A stretch of DNA of 54,019 bases. Origin: Argonema antarcticum A004/B2 (GTDB taxonomy: Bacteria; Cyanobacteriota; Cyanobacteriia; Cyanobacteriales; Aerosakkonemataceae). The notes under the pieces were generated by a model. It worked only from the letters and a program-made list of their open reading frames with translations. It had not been told where the DNA came from and searched no databases. A program made the translations under genes and the position numbers. The stretch is taken from positions 17,569 to 71,587 of the forward strand of contig NZ_JAIQZN010000032.1 of assembly GCF_023333585.1 (NCBI RefSeq), given 5' to 3'. Of the stretch, positions 9,201 through 18,435 are shown piece by piece (within the stretch, counting starts at the first letter, position 1; each line of letters starts with the position of its first letter).

Positions 9201-9262
9201 TGTCCCCCTTTTGACTTTCTTATCCCCCTTTTGACTTTTGACTTTTGACTTTCTTGTCCCCC
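9201..9262. repeat. Short tandem heptamer repeats (GACTTTT) with CCCCCTT blocks
   Basis: Intergenic tract built of TTTTGACTTT/CTTGTCCCCCT units, with a run of the 7-mer GACTTTT at about 9230-9252. The complementary heptamer AAAAGTC is tandemly repeated at 36573-36603. Confidence 0.8.
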
Positions 9263-9310
9263 TTCCCTCGTAGGCAAGGGGGAGGAATTTTCGATCGCTA
9301 AATCGGTGTT

Positions 9311-10060
9311 CTAGACTGGAATCCGGGAACGATTGACTGTAGCCAATGCTTCCACCAGGCTGCGGACAGCTGCCACCATAGCGATTTCGCTATTCAACTG
9401 ATTGACAGCTGAGCCAACACCGACACCAGCAGCACCAGCAGCAATGGCTAGCGCAGCGGTGACGTTGGATATGCCAGAAGCGCACAATACTGGGACTGAG
9501 ACTACACGGGAAATTTCAAATGCTGCTGCAAGAGTGGGTGCGGCTTTTTCGATCGTTCCCAAGGTTCCGGGGTGAGTTGGGGTGGCACAGAAGCCGCCTT
9601 CCGTCTGTATAATATCCGCACCGGCTTCTACCAAGGCTTCTGCCAATTGCACTTGCTCGGATAGTTCCAGAATATGAGGAACAGTCACCGATAAAGTAAT
9701 TTCCGGCAGGAGCGATCGCGTAATCCGTGTAATATCCAGCACCTCAGCTGCTGCAAATCGACGTCCTTGCGCGTAGAAACTATCGAAGTTACCAATTTCA
9801 ATCAGGTCGGCACCAGCAGCCACAGCTGAGACAAACTTTTCGGGTTCCACAGCCGATACACAAATTGGCATATTTGTCAACTGGCGGCACATCGTCACCA
9901 AATCGCGATCGGCGGCAATGTCCACAAATGTTGCGCCACCAAGGTCTGCTGCTTTCACCGTCGCGGCTACTCGCGTGCGATCGAAATTATTCAAGCCACT
10001 GATAATTTTGAGAGCGCGGCCTTGGTCAAAAGCACGCTGTAGTATAGGATGAATCTTCAT
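9311..10060 (-). CDS. ycf23: Ycf23 / DUF561 TIM-barrel protein
   Basis: About 249 residues starting MKIHPILQRAFDQGRALKIISGLNNF, which matches the start of the plastid/cyanobacterial Ycf23 (DUF561) family. It reads as a (beta/alpha)8 barrel with alternating hydrophobic strands (FVDIAAD, PICVSAV, LIEIGNF, ITLSVTV, IIQTEGG, VPVLCASGIS, AAGVGVGSA), the last two forming a phosphate-binding-like loop. The biochemical role is not established. Related barrels are thiazole- or indole-type synthases. ATG at 10060 is preferred over a TTG 18 bp upstream. The gene is divergent from the sigma factor. Confidence 0.85.
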   Translation of the reverse strand: MKIHPILQRAFDQGRALKIISGLNNFDRTRVAATVKAADLGGATFVDIAADRDLVTMCRQLTNMPICVSAVEPEKFVSAVAAGADLIEIGNFDSFYAQGRRFAAAEVLDITRITRSLLPEITLSVTVPHILELSEQVQLAEALVEAGADIIQTEGGFCATPTHPGTLGTIEKAAPTLAAAFEISRVVSVPVLCASGISNVTAALAIAAGAAGVGVGSAVNQLNSEIAMVAAVRSLVEALATVNRSRIPV

Positions 10061-10328
10061 GCTGTAATTTCCACTCAAAAAATGTATGGATTATTTTTGC
10101 ACTCACTGTGGCTAGAAGCTAGAGGCTGTATTCGCGAAGGCCCCAAAATTTTACGCCCTTTAAGGCTTGGAAGTGTCGCCGGATGCAGTATTTTACCCCA
10201 TTTATGGCTAATCTCTAAGTACGATTCCCAGTTCAAAGAGCCAAACAGCACCAGCAACAAATTTAAGGTAGTGTACAAACACTCCTAATAAACGTTACAA
10301 TTGTTAATATTTTGACCCAGAAAGCGCC

Positions 10329-11285
10329 ATGAAGACCGCTCAGACATCCACAGATCTTGTGCGCACTTATTTACGTGAAATAGGCCGAGTTCCCCTACTC
10401 ACTCACGAGCAGGAGATCATGTACGGCAAACAAGTACAGCGCTCAGCAGCATTGCAGGCTCAGAAAGAGGCGCTGGCAGCTCAGTTAGGACACGAACCTA
10501 CTCTAACCGAGTGGGCGCAGCTATGTGGGCTGTCTGAAGCAGAACTAGAGCAGCAGATTAAAGAAGGTGAAAATGCCAAGCGCAAGATGGTGGAAGCTAA
10601 CTTGCGACTGGTAGTGTCAGTGGCCAAGAAGTACATCAAGCGCAACGTTGACCTCCTAGATTTAATCCAGGAAGGCAGCATTGGAATGCAGCGAGGGGTA
10701 GAGAAATTCGACCCTACCAAAGGATATCGATTTTCAACCTACGCCTATTGGTGGATTCGTCAGGCGATCACCCGCGCTATAGCTGAGAAAGGGCGCACGA
10801 TTCGCTTGCCTATTCATATCACGGAGAAGCTAAACAAAATTAAAAAAGCTCAGCGTTACTTGTCCCAACAGCTGGGACGAGCTGCCACAGCGTCGGAGCT
10901 AGCTAAGGAACTGGATTTAGAGCCCCAGCTGGTGCGCGAATATTTGGAAAGGGCACGCCAGCCTTTGTCGCTAGATTTGCGCGTGGGAGATAATCAGGAT
11001 ACGGAGCTAGGAGAACTGTTGGAGGATACTGGGTCTTCCCCAGAAGAATTTGCCATCCAGTCGGCTCTTCAAACAAACCTAGAAAAGCTGATGGCGGATT
11101 TGACTCCTCAGCAAAGGGAAGTATTAGCGATGCGCTTTGGGCTGGAAGACGGACAAGCTTTAACTCTGGCTAAAATTGGCGATCTCCTCAATATTAGCCG
11201 GGAAAGAGTACGGCAGATTGAAAGGGAAGCTTTAAGCAAGCTCCGCAAGCGAAAAGCCGATATGGATGAATTTATCGCCAGCTAA
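10329..11285 (+). CDS. Group 2 sigma-70 factor (RpoD/SigA-like, non-essential type)
   Basis: 318 residues, too short for a primary sigma factor. It has region 1.2 ([18 protein letters not shown], 8-25), region 2 ([57 protein letters not shown], about 92-148) with intact -10 recognition, region 3, and region 4 ([15 protein letters not shown] and [20 protein letters not shown]) with the -35 helix-turn-helix. Cyanobacteria carry several such group 2 factors (SigB-SigE) that respond to stress, light or nutrients. I cannot tell which one this is, though SigD- or SigB-like is likely. The long leader suggests separate regulation. Confidence 0.9.
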   Translation: MKTAQTSTDLVRTYLREIGRVPLLTHEQEIMYGKQVQRSAALQAQKEALAAQLGHEPTLTEWAQLCGLSEAELEQQIKEGENAKRKMVEANLRLVVSVAKKYIKRNVDLLDLIQEGSIGMQRGVEKFDPTKGYRFSTYAYWWIRQAITRAIAEKGRTIRLPIHITEKLNKIKKAQRYLSQQLGRAATASELAKELDLEPQLVREYLERARQPLSLDLRVGDNQDTELGELLEDTGSSPEEFAIQSALQTNLEKLMADLTPQQREVLAMRFGLEDGQALTLAKIGDLLNISRERVRQIEREALSKLRKRKADMDEFIAS

Positions 11286-11496
11286 TGAGAAAACTATTGT
11301 CGCTTGCCGATGCTGGGTGACAATTACAGCTGACCGGCATTTTTGGTTCGGTTAAAACGACTTCATTACCAAGACCGGATTGCTACAGTGGTGTTTAGAA
11401 ACAATTAGTAGATATCCGAATCTCTGGAAATAACAAGCTGCTCTTGGCAATTAAAAGTCAAAGTTTAACAAGACTCAACTGCAACGGAGGTAAAAA

Positions 11497-11841
11497 GTGA
11501 ACAAATCATCGAATCAAGGGTCAGAGCTGTTCGGAAACGATTCGGAGTCAGGTAATTGGCTGTGGCAATACGTGCAGTCTATGAGTCCAGAGATGATCTC
11601 ACAGCTTTCCAAGCCCTCGTCTGGAGATGTATATCAGGTGATGGAACGCAATATTGTCGGTCTTTTGGGCAATTTACCATCCGAACATTTTGGTGTAACA
11701 ATTACCACAAATCGGGAAAATCTTGGTCGGCTGTTGGCCTCGGCGATGATTAGCGGTTATTTTCTCCGCAATGCAGAACAGCGTATGGCTTTTGAGAAAT
11801 CTTTATTAGCCAGTGAAGCCAATGCCTGGGAAGCTGATTAG
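11497..11841 (+). CDS. DUF760 domain protein
   Basis: 114 residues. The block VYQVMERNIVGLLGNLPSEHFGVTITTNRENLGRLLASAMISGYFLRNAEQRMAFE (about 46-101) is characteristic of DUF760, found in cyanobacteria and in plant chloroplast proteins. It starts at GTG 11497 with a good GGAGG Shine-Dalgarno 6-7 nt upstream. It lies 211 bp after the sigma factor and may be co-transcribed. Function unknown. Confidence 0.85.
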   Translation: MNKSSNQGSELFGNDSESGNWLWQYVQSMSPEMISQLSKPSSGDVYQVMERNIVGLLGNLPSEHFGVTITTNRENLGRLLASAMISGYFLRNAEQRMAFEKSLLASEANAWEAD

Positions 11842-11979
11842 GAAGTTGGCTTTAACTTGGCTCGCAAAAAGTGTTGATGTTGCGAGCAAATTCTGCTCGG
11901 CGGGCTGTAGAGTTGCTCTGCCGAGTTCTACTATTTGGGAAGTCATGGTAGTTTTCAGCAGCTGTATGTCCCATGCCCT

Positions 11980-12375
11980 ATGACTTTACCCCATAAATTT
12001 ATTGGCGTTGCCGTTATCTGGAACGATCGAGGAGAAATTTTAATTGACAAACGCCGCCAAGATGGTTTAATGGGAGGATTGTGGGAATTTCCGGGGGGCA
12101 AAATAGAGCCCGGTGAAACTGTTGAGGAGTGTATCAAAAGGGAAATCTGGGAGGAGTTGGGAATTGAAATTGAGGTTGGCTCGCGCCTCATAGTTATCAA
12201 TCATATATACAGTCTCTTTGCTGTTACCCTCACAGTACATGAATGCCGTCACACAAACGGTGAACCTCAGCCTTTGGAATGCGATGAGATTCGCTGGGTT
12301 ACTTTAGATGAGCTAGATAAATACACCTTTCCCGAAGCCAACGTTCAGATTATTAACGCATTGAGAAATAAGTAG
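11980..12375 (+). CDS. NUDIX hydrolase, MutT-like (8-oxo-dGTP diphosphatase type)
   Basis: About 131 residues. The complete Nudix box GGKIEPGETVEECIKREIWEELGI (G-x5-E-x7-R-E-U-x-E-E-x-G-U) is near residues 41-64 and carries the metal-binding glutamates. The flanking GLMGGLWEFPGGK and the C-terminal EIRWVTLDELDKYTFPEAN are typical of MutT-type enzymes that cleanse oxidised nucleotides. Translation from MTLPHKFIGVAVIW (11980) fits family N-termini. An in-frame ORF extends 45 bp upstream without family support. Confidence 0.85.
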   Translation: MTLPHKFIGVAVIWNDRGEILIDKRRQDGLMGGLWEFPGGKIEPGETVEECIKREIWEELGIEIEVGSRLIVINHIYSLFAVTLTVHECRHTNGEPQPLECDEIRWVTLDELDKYTFPEANVQIINALRNK

Positions 12376-12412
12376 TAAAAATAGGGCTTTTGTTCAAAAA
12401 AATCACATTTTT

Positions 12413-12470
12413 AGGCTCTTTTGGCTCTGCTATGCTTTTGTTCACTTAAGAAGATTTTTATTTCTTTTCT
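12413..12470. repeat. Dispersed ~60-bp repeat, copy A
   Basis: Contains GCTATGCTTTTGTTCACTTA followed by AGAAGATTTTTATTTC. It is clearly related to copies at 20791-20850 and 37826-37885, which are also followed by a CTCTCC-type pyrimidine tract. It sits just downstream of sasA, in the convergent intergenic space. Confidence 0.8.
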
Positions 12471-12505
12471 GCTCTCCTGTGCCCCTCTGCCAAATTTTCC
12501 AGTCT

Positions 12506-13672
12506 CTACGATCGGTAAATTGGGAGAGTAAAATGGAAGCAACTGCCTCGATCGGGAGCCGACTCTACCCAAATGCGACCGTAATGAGCCCGGATGATGC
12601 GCTGACACAAAGATAATCCAATGCCGTATCCGTCTTGAGCTTCATCGCGTTTGAGCCTGAAGTTCTGTTCAAAAATCCTAGAGCGATTTTCCTCTGGAAT
12701 GCCAGGGCCAGTGTCGCCAACAGTTAACTGGACTTTCTGAGCGATGCGATGGAGAATGAAAACTTCGATCGTACCCCCCTCTGGCGTATACTTATGGGCA
12801 TTCTCCAACAAGTTTACCAGCACCTGACGCACCCGTTCTCGATCGGCATAAACATAGGGCAGATCTTTGGGAATATCAGTTTTTACCTGCTGGGATTTCA
12901 CTTCAAACAGATGTTTGAGGTAATTGACAACATCCCGGCACAGATCTCCCAAATCTAGCTTTTCCGGTACAATCTTGAGAGACGAGCTGTTTCCTTGGGC
13001 TCCTTGAAGAATATCGATAATCAGTCGGTCAATGGCGCGAGTTTGGTTTCGGGCTTGTTTAATTAACTGAGCAGTTAAGGCCGGTGTCAGGCGAGACAGG
13101 TTAGCGTTTTGGGTATTGTAGTTAGATTCGAGGGTTTCTAAAGCTATAGAGGCAGCCGTCAGGGGATTGCGGAGATCGTGGGCCAACATAGCAACGATCC
13201 GGTCTTTAAACAGCAACTGCTGTTGAAGCTCTTCTTTCTCCTGTTTGAGGCGAAAATTTTCATCTGAGATGCGAATTAGTTCTGCAACATGGGAAAAAGA
13301 CCGCATCTGTGGTTGATTTGTTGTAGTTGCCCATGACTCAGTTTCTAGGTTGACAAAATCATCCATATACTGTTTCCATCGTGGCCACCAGTCTATCAGT
13401 TGAGGTACTAAATTACTACCCGCAATTGTCTGTTGCGGCGGTGGGTGGATTTTGATCAAAGCTGGGGTGGCTACCAGTTTAAAATGTTCGGCTAAGTAAG
13501 GTTGTTCCCCAACATCTACAACCTCCAGTTCAAATGGATAGTCGGTCTTTAACTCTTGGATACAGTTGTGCAGCCGCAGGAGCTGTTCCTGGGAACTTGG
13601 ACGCTCGTCTACAAATAATAGCAATTGTAGAGGCGTGTGCGAATGAATAGACTTTTCAGCATTTGCTGCCAT
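12506..13672 (-). CDS. sasA: Circadian adaptive sensor histidine kinase SasA
   Basis: 388 residues. The N-terminal thioredoxin-like KaiB-type domain (about 14-97: [27 protein letters not shown] to [12 protein letters not shown]) binds KaiC. It is followed by a linker and coiled coil and the dimerisation/phosphoacceptor domain with H165 in [16 protein letters not shown]. An HATPase_c domain has the N box [14 protein letters not shown], the G1 box DTGPGIP and the G2 box GYGIGLSLC. SasA reads the KaiABC clock state and phosphorylates RpaA. The length and domain order are those of SasA. It starts with ATG and is monocistronic. Confidence 0.95.
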   Translation of the reverse strand: MAANAEKSIHSHTPLQLLLFVDERPSSQEQLLRLHNCIQELKTDYPFELEVVDVGEQPYLAEHFKLVATPALIKIHPPPQQTIAGSNLVPQLIDWWPRWKQYMDDFVNLETESWATTTNQPQMRSFSHVAELIRISDENFRLKQEKEELQQQLLFKDRIVAMLAHDLRNPLTAASIALETLESNYNTQNANLSRLTPALTAQLIKQARNQTRAIDRLIIDILQGAQGNSSSLKIVPEKLDLGDLCRDVVNYLKHLFEVKSQQVKTDIPKDLPYVYADRERVRQVLVNLLENAHKYTPEGGTIEVFILHRIAQKVQLTVGDTGPGIPEENRSRIFEQNFRLKRDEAQDGYGIGLSLCQRIIRAHYGRIWVESAPDRGSCFHFTLPIYRS

Positions 13673-13877
13673 GTAATCTGAGTGAAGAAAATGCCTGCTT
13701 GTTTATGCTCGTACTTCTAAGCTACCTTGTTCTGGGAACTTTCGTACCGTAGTTTGCTTATTGGCGCTAAACACCAGTCCCAAGATAGAGGTTATTTATG
13801 GAATCATGGGTTTTGGGCAGAGAATGCACTTGGCAGGTTTATACTAAGTCCACAAGTTCTAGAAGTGTAAGTGAGGG

Positions 13878-15524
13878 ATGGTGTTAAACTCGCAGAAGTA
13901 TCAGTGGCTAAGGGTTACAGTTGGTGCGGCGATACGTTGCCAAGCTACACGCTTTGCGATCGCATTTTTTGTGTTGGCCCTAATTTTGACGCTGCACCGA
14001 CACTACACCTTTTATTCTTCTTACGACCAAGGCATTTTCAACCAAGTTTTTTGGAACGGCATTCACGGTCGGTTTTTTCAAAGCTCTCTCTCCTCCCAGC
14101 TCTCTACTAACGTCGTCCACAACGGCGAAGTACCGGCTGTGTACTATCATCGCTTGGGACAACATTTTACTCCAGCTTTGTTGCTTTGGATACCTCTGTA
14201 TGCTTTATTTCCCTCACCAGCAACGCTGACGGTTTTGCAAGTTACATTAGTTACTGCTGCTGGGTTAGTTCTATACGTACTTGCCCGACAGTATGTTAAC
14301 CCGCCGATAGCGACTGCGATCGCAGTCAGTTTTTACGGAGCTAACGCGGTTGTCGGCCCTACTTTGTGTAACTTCCACGACATCTGCCAGATCCCATTAT
14401 TCACGTTTGGGCTGTTGCTGGCAATGGAAAAACGCTGGTGGTGGTTGTTTGGCGTATTAGCTGTTTTAATTTTGGCGGTACGTGAAGATGCGGGTGTGGG
14501 GCTGTTTGGTGTAGGTATATACATGATAGCCAGCAAACGTTTTCCGCGAATTGGTCTTGGCGTCTGCGTTCTCAGCTTCCTTTACATGATTTTACTGACC
14601 AATTTAATCATGCCGTTGTTTTCTGCGGATATTTCCCAGCGGTTCATGATGGAACGGTTTGGTCAGTATGCTGATGGAGAAGAAGCTTCCACTGTGGAAA
14701 TTATCTGGGGAATGATTAAAAACCCCTGGCGGTTGGTTGTTGAGATGTTTTCACCCTTTCCTGGCACGATAAAATATTTATTGGCTCAGTGGTTGCCTTT
14801 GGCTTTTGTGCCAGCACTTTCTCCAGCAGCTTGGTCTATCGCTGGATTTCCTCTCCTCAAACTCTTCGTGGGTAAGGGAGAGTCAGTTCTGGCGATCAAT
14901 ATTCGCTATGCCATGTCTGTGGTTCCGGGACTATTTTATGGGGCGATTCTCTGGTTGTCGCAACATCCAAAATGGTATAAAAAGCTGTCTTTTCGGCGGT
15001 TTTGGGGATTCTGCATCTGTCTTTCGCTATTTTTTACGCTCGTTGCCAATCCAAATCGAACTTTGTCTTTCCTCGTGCCAGATTCCTTTAAACCGTGGGT
15101 GTATGTTTCTTTACCTCGCCAATGGCAACACGCAGGTGAAATTCGATCGCTATTCGCTAAAATTCCAGCAGATGGGAGTGTGGCAGCAACGACCTATCTT
15201 GTACCTCATCTTTCTGGCCGCCGAGAAATCATCCGATTTCCTGGGTTACAGCTACAAAACGATGCGCGAGAAGTTGTCTATGTGGATTATGCTCTAGCCG
15301 ATCTGTGGCAGTTACAGCAGTATCAAGTCGCCTTTAAGTCCGATCGCCAAGTCTTAAAGGACAGCTTTCGCACCATCGATCTGACATTCGGTAACAAGTT
15401 ATACGGAATTATCGGGTTTAAAGATGGAGTTATTTTAATGCAGAGAGCAGCAGCCTCTAATCCAGATGCAGTTTCTGCTTGGCTAAAGTTCCGTCAAGAG
15501 ACAGAAGCAATTTTGAACAAATAA
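13878..15524 (+). CDS. DUF2079 multi-spanning membrane protein
   Basis: 548 residues with about ten hydrophobic segments and a C-terminal soluble part (about 410-548). The family block TFYSSYDQGIFNQVFWN (44-60), then HNGEVPAVYYHRLGQHFTP and NFHDICQIPLF, marks it as a DUF2079 protein. These resemble GT-C fold polyprenyl-phosphate-sugar glycosyltransferases, with conserved acidic/His loops on the outer face. A glycosyltransferase role would fit the GT4 gene that follows after a hairpin. The acceptor is unknown. Confidence 0.85.
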   Translation: MVLNSQKYQWLRVTVGAAIRCQATRFAIAFFVLALILTLHRHYTFYSSYDQGIFNQVFWNGIHGRFFQSSLSSQLSTNVVHNGEVPAVYYHRLGQHFTPALLLWIPLYALFPSPATLTVLQVTLVTAAGLVLYVLARQYVNPPIATAIAVSFYGANAVVGPTLCNFHDICQIPLFTFGLLLAMEKRWWWLFGVLAVLILAVREDAGVGLFGVGIYMIASKRFPRIGLGVCVLSFLYMILLTNLIMPLFSADISQRFMMERFGQYADGEEASTVEIIWGMIKNPWRLVVEMFSPFPGTIKYLLAQWLPLAFVPALSPAAWSIAGFPLLKLFVGKGESVLAINIRYAMSVVPGLFYGAILWLSQHPKWYKKLSFRRFWGFCICLSLFFTLVANPNRTLSFLVPDSFKPWVYVSLPRQWQHAGEIRSLFAKIPADGSVAATTYLVPHLSGRREIIRFPGLQLQNDAREVVYVDYALADLWQLQQYQVAFKSDRQVLKDSFRTIDLTFGNKLYGIIGFKDGVILMQRAAASNPDAVSAWLKFRQETEAILNK

Positions 15525-15537
15525 GTGTAAGGAGTAG

Positions 15538-15569
15538 CTATTTATATGACATTTTTGTCATATAAATAG
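15538..15569 (+). terminator. Perfect 13-bp inverted repeat after DUF2079 gene
   Basis: Arms 15538-15550 and 15557-15569 are perfectly complementary around a 6-nt ATTTTT loop. The stem is AT-rich with no strong T run, so it may be a weak terminator or a processing hairpin between the DUF2079 and GT4 genes. Confidence 0.55.
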
Positions 15570-15654
15570 AAGTATTAGCTACAATTGCTGTGCTAATGAT
15601 ATTGAGAAATGTAAAAGTTGGTGTAGATAAATTAAGTCTTCGGGATGGGCGCTG

Positions 15655-16842
15655 ATGAAGATTCTGGTGTTAACTTGGGAATTTCCGCCTCGACTTGTCG
15701 GAGGAATTGCTCGTCATGTAGCAGAGTTGTATCCAGAAGTTGTCAAACTGGGGCACGAAATCCACTTGATTACATCAGAATTTGGCGAAGCACCTCTGTA
15801 TGAAATAGTGGAAGGGATACAAGTTCACAGAGTGCCAGTTGGCTGGAGCAACGACCTCTTCCATTGGGTAGCCAATCTAAATATTAGCATGGGCACCCAC
15901 GGCGGTAAACTGATGTTGGAGGAAGGGCAGTTTGATTTAATTCACGCCCATGATTGGTTAGTTGGAGATGCCGCGATCGCACTCAAACACACTTTTAAAG
16001 TCCCCCTAATTGCTACTATCCACGCCACAGAGTACGGTCGCTACAACGGTATTCATAACAACGATCAGCGCTACGTCAGCGGCAAAGAAAAACTGCTCGT
16101 CTATAACGCTTGGCGGATTATTGTCTGTACCGATTATATGCGGCAGGAGGTAGAAAGAGTTCTGGCAAGTCCTTGGGACAAGATAGATGTAATCTACAAT
16201 GGTATTCGAGCGGACAAGAAACCGCGCTGGCACGAGTTTAACGCTTGGGATTTCCGTCGCCGCTTTGCCAAGGATGAAGAAAAAATTGTCTACTACGTAG
16301 GCCGAATGTCCCATGAAAAAGGGGTTTCAGTATTGCTGAATGCTGCCCCAAAAGTAATTTGGGAGATGGGAGGCAACGTTAAATTTGTGATTATTGGTGG
16401 GGGCAATATCAACCACCTGAAGACTCAAGCTTGGAACTTAGGAATTTGGGATAAATGCAATTTTACTGGCTTTATGTCAGATGCGGAGCTGGATAAATTC
16501 CAAACTGTAGCTAATTGCGCTGTTTTTCCCAGTCTTTACGAACCTTTTGGCATTGTAGCATTAGAAAGCTTTGCCGCTCGCGTTCCGGTGGTGGTTTCCG
16601 ATACTGGTGGTTTACCAGAGGTAGTGCGACACAACAAAACAGGTGTTGTCACTTGGGCTAACAATGCTGATTCTTTGGCGTGGGGAATTTTGGAAGTGCT
16701 GAAAAATCCATCTTATTCTCAGTGGTTGGTTGACAATGCCTATGCAGAGTTAGAACATCGGTTTAGCTGGCCCAAGTTGGCTAAGCAGACGGAAGAAGTT
16801 TACAGGCGGGTAGTGGAGGAGCGGGAGCAAGTGGTCTGGTAG
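15655..16842 (+). CDS. GT4-family glycosyltransferase (GT-B fold)
   Basis: 395 residues. The N-terminal KILVLTWEFPPRLVGGIARHV motif is the GT4/glycogen-synthase-like acceptor loop, followed by LIHAHDWLVGDAA. The C-terminal nucleotide-sugar domain has YYVGRMSHEKGVSVLLNAAP and the E-x7-E motif EPFGIVALE. DTGGLPEVV follows. The enzyme transfers a sugar from an NDP donor. The substrate is not readable. It begins with ATG 85 bp after a hairpin that follows the DUF2079 gene, which may be a functional partner. Confidence 0.9.
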   Translation: MKILVLTWEFPPRLVGGIARHVAELYPEVVKLGHEIHLITSEFGEAPLYEIVEGIQVHRVPVGWSNDLFHWVANLNISMGTHGGKLMLEEGQFDLIHAHDWLVGDAAIALKHTFKVPLIATIHATEYGRYNGIHNNDQRYVSGKEKLLVYNAWRIIVCTDYMRQEVERVLASPWDKIDVIYNGIRADKKPRWHEFNAWDFRRRFAKDEEKIVYYVGRMSHEKGVSVLLNAAPKVIWEMGGNVKFVIIGGGNINHLKTQAWNLGIWDKCNFTGFMSDAELDKFQTVANCAVFPSLYEPFGIVALESFAARVPVVVSDTGGLPEVVRHNKTGVVTWANNADSLAWGILEVLKNPSYSQWLVDNAYAELEHRFSWPKLAKQTEEVYRRVVEEREQVVW

Positions 16843-16935
16843 TCGAAGGGGAAATCTAAAATTCTTCCCCATTACCTACTACCGCGAAATCCGATCGCAT
16901 CACCTCTAATCGCAGATTCACTAGACAAATGTGGA

Positions 16936-18210
16936 CTATGGAGCATAACTATATCCATCAACTCGATGAACCATTTGGCAGTATTTAGCCCTAACTGGGC
17001 TAACTTTACCTTTTATTGTCACCATTTCAAACACCCCACTTGCGCGAACAGTTAATCGCCCAATATGAGTTCCTGCTTTCTTTCCGGTAGGGAGGATAGC
17101 ACGAACTATATCGCCAGTCTGAAAACCAAAAAAAGCTTTCTGTCTGGTGCGATGCGTTATAGGAAATCCATATTTGTTGGTGGTAGCCATTTGGCGATTT
17201 CCCCATCCTTTTGCGGTTATCAGTAATGGCTTGGTAATTTTCAGGATTAATTTCTCGATCGCTCCTACGCAGGCTGCATCTAGATAGTGACTCTTTTGGA
17301 TACCTAACTTGACGCGATTAAATTTGGTTCTACCTCCCGTTCCCACTTCAACTGGCAATCCTGTCTCTTGCAGTCTTCGATATAACTCCCACCGAGTAGA
17401 GTTAACAGCAGCGGCATCTTTAAGAGGTGCTTTAGCGCCAGCCAAGATTCGCTTTAAGATATCTGGCTTCTTGCTCAGGAATTTCTCAATAGGCTCATTA
17501 CCTTTTTTCTGATTGCAAGTGTGGCAAGCCAAGGCAAGATTACTAACTCGATCTGTTCCTCCTTTGCTTTTAGCTAGAATATGCTCAATTTGCAAAGGAG
17601 TATTTTCTCCTCCGCAGTAGGCGCATTTTCTGCCCCATTTAGCCAGCAAGTATTCCTTGACTTCAAAACCCGCTAACTCACCCCGCTGATATTCTGTACC
17701 ACTGATTTCTGGGTTAACTAAAGCCTGTGTATCGAACCGTACTAGCTCCTGGAAAATCCCTGTAATTGGTGCAAACTTTATTAGTCTATTTACCCAAGTC
17801 AGAGTAGTTTTTACTCGATGTTCGAGACTAGGAGCTAACCAACCGTTTTTACGAGTTCTGTTAAGAAATCGCGCTCGTCGATAACGAGTTTTACGGTTTC
17901 GACGATTACGGCGAATCGCTTTACGAGCCAGCAGTGAATCTTTTATGGCTTGCCCACGATGAGTTAATTGGGCACCCCAAATAAGTGCGCCATCAGATAC
18001 TAATGCTATCCCCGTAGTTTGAGAACCTGGATCTATTTTTAACTGAATTGGTTGAGTTGTTTCTGTTGACGCGGTTTTGAGGATGATGGTAAAAGGAAAA
18101 CGTCGAAACACAGCAGCTTTTCCTTGAGTCAGGAGTGTCCGTGCTTGGGCTGGGTGAACAGGGTCAAGGGGTCGCTTATTGGTGTCGAGCGCAAAAACAA
18201 AGTTAGACAT
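16936..18210 (-). CDS. iscB: IscB RNA-guided endonuclease (RRXRR, split RuvC, HNH), apparently intact
   Basis: 424 residues with the full IscB order. The N-terminal PLMP/RRXRR-type segment (12-45: RPLDPVHPAQARTLL, AVFRRFPF) is followed by RuvC-I with D60 in LKIDPGSQTTGIAL and an Arg-rich bridge helix (97-120). RuvC-II has E155 (FQELVRFD). The inserted HNH domain has C196-x2-C199, H210 in QIEHILAKSKGG and C229-x2-C232. RuvC-III has H308/D311 (SHYLDAAC), and a C-terminal PI/TID-like domain (350-424) follows. All catalytic positions look present. IscB is the ancestor-like relative of Cas9 carried by IS200/IS605-type elements and is guided by an omegaRNA encoded just upstream. No tnpA transposase adjoins it. 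Confidence 0.93.
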   Translation of the reverse strand: MSNFVFALDTNKRPLDPVHPAQARTLLTQGKAAVFRRFPFTIILKTASTETTQPIQLKIDPGSQTTGIALVSDGALIWGAQLTHRGQAIKDSLLARKAIRRNRRNRKTRYRRARFLNRTRKNGWLAPSLEHRVKTTLTWVNRLIKFAPITGIFQELVRFDTQALVNPEISGTEYQRGELAGFEVKEYLLAKWGRKCAYCGGENTPLQIEHILAKSKGGTDRVSNLALACHTCNQKKGNEPIEKFLSKKPDILKRILAGAKAPLKDAAAVNSTRWELYRRLQETGLPVEVGTGGRTKFNRVKLGIQKSHYLDAACVGAIEKLILKITKPLLITAKGWGNRQMATTNKYGFPITHRTRQKAFFGFQTGDIVRAILPTGKKAGTHIGRLTVRASGVFEMVTIKGKVSPVRAKYCQMVHRVDGYSYAP

Positions 18211-18229
18211 ATTTGAAACTCTGATTTCT

Positions 18230-18395
18230 CAGGTAATTTTTTCCTCGTCAATGTTACTTAGGCTTGTTCGGTTCAGTTCACTTTCTTAGCTAAATAGGAA
18301 TGTTTAAAACTGAACGGCAGGGCTGCAAGCTGGAAAGCACTAGCAGGTGCCATGACCTAAGTAACGTAGCCAACTTATGGCTTAGACTGGCTATC
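18230..18395 (-). ncRNA. omegaRNA / HEARO-like guide RNA scaffold upstream of iscB
   Basis: The 225 bp between the desulfurase stop and the iscB ATG hold nested complementary segments. A 10-bp perfect stem is formed by 18356-18365 with 18253-18262. An inner 8-bp stem is formed by 18308-18315 with 18271-18278. A small GCAC/GTGC hairpin is present, and there is a stem AGCCA/TGGCT just 5' of CTACGTTA (18369-18362). Position, strand and size match the HEARO RNA, the IscB omegaRNA. In known systems the guide is at the 5' end, which here would be transcribed from around 18385-18415, just after the desulfurase gene. The exact ends are inferred. Confidence 0.8.
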
Positions 18396-18435
18396 TCTCC
18401 ACTAAATGTACTGATTGTCCAGTTATATCCAGTGT

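Noticed and set aside
18211-18435. A riboswitch or attenuator for iscB or the desulfurase
   Set aside because: The position between the desulfurase stop and iscB start, on the iscB strand, with nested stems fits an omegaRNA better; no match to known riboswitch cores.
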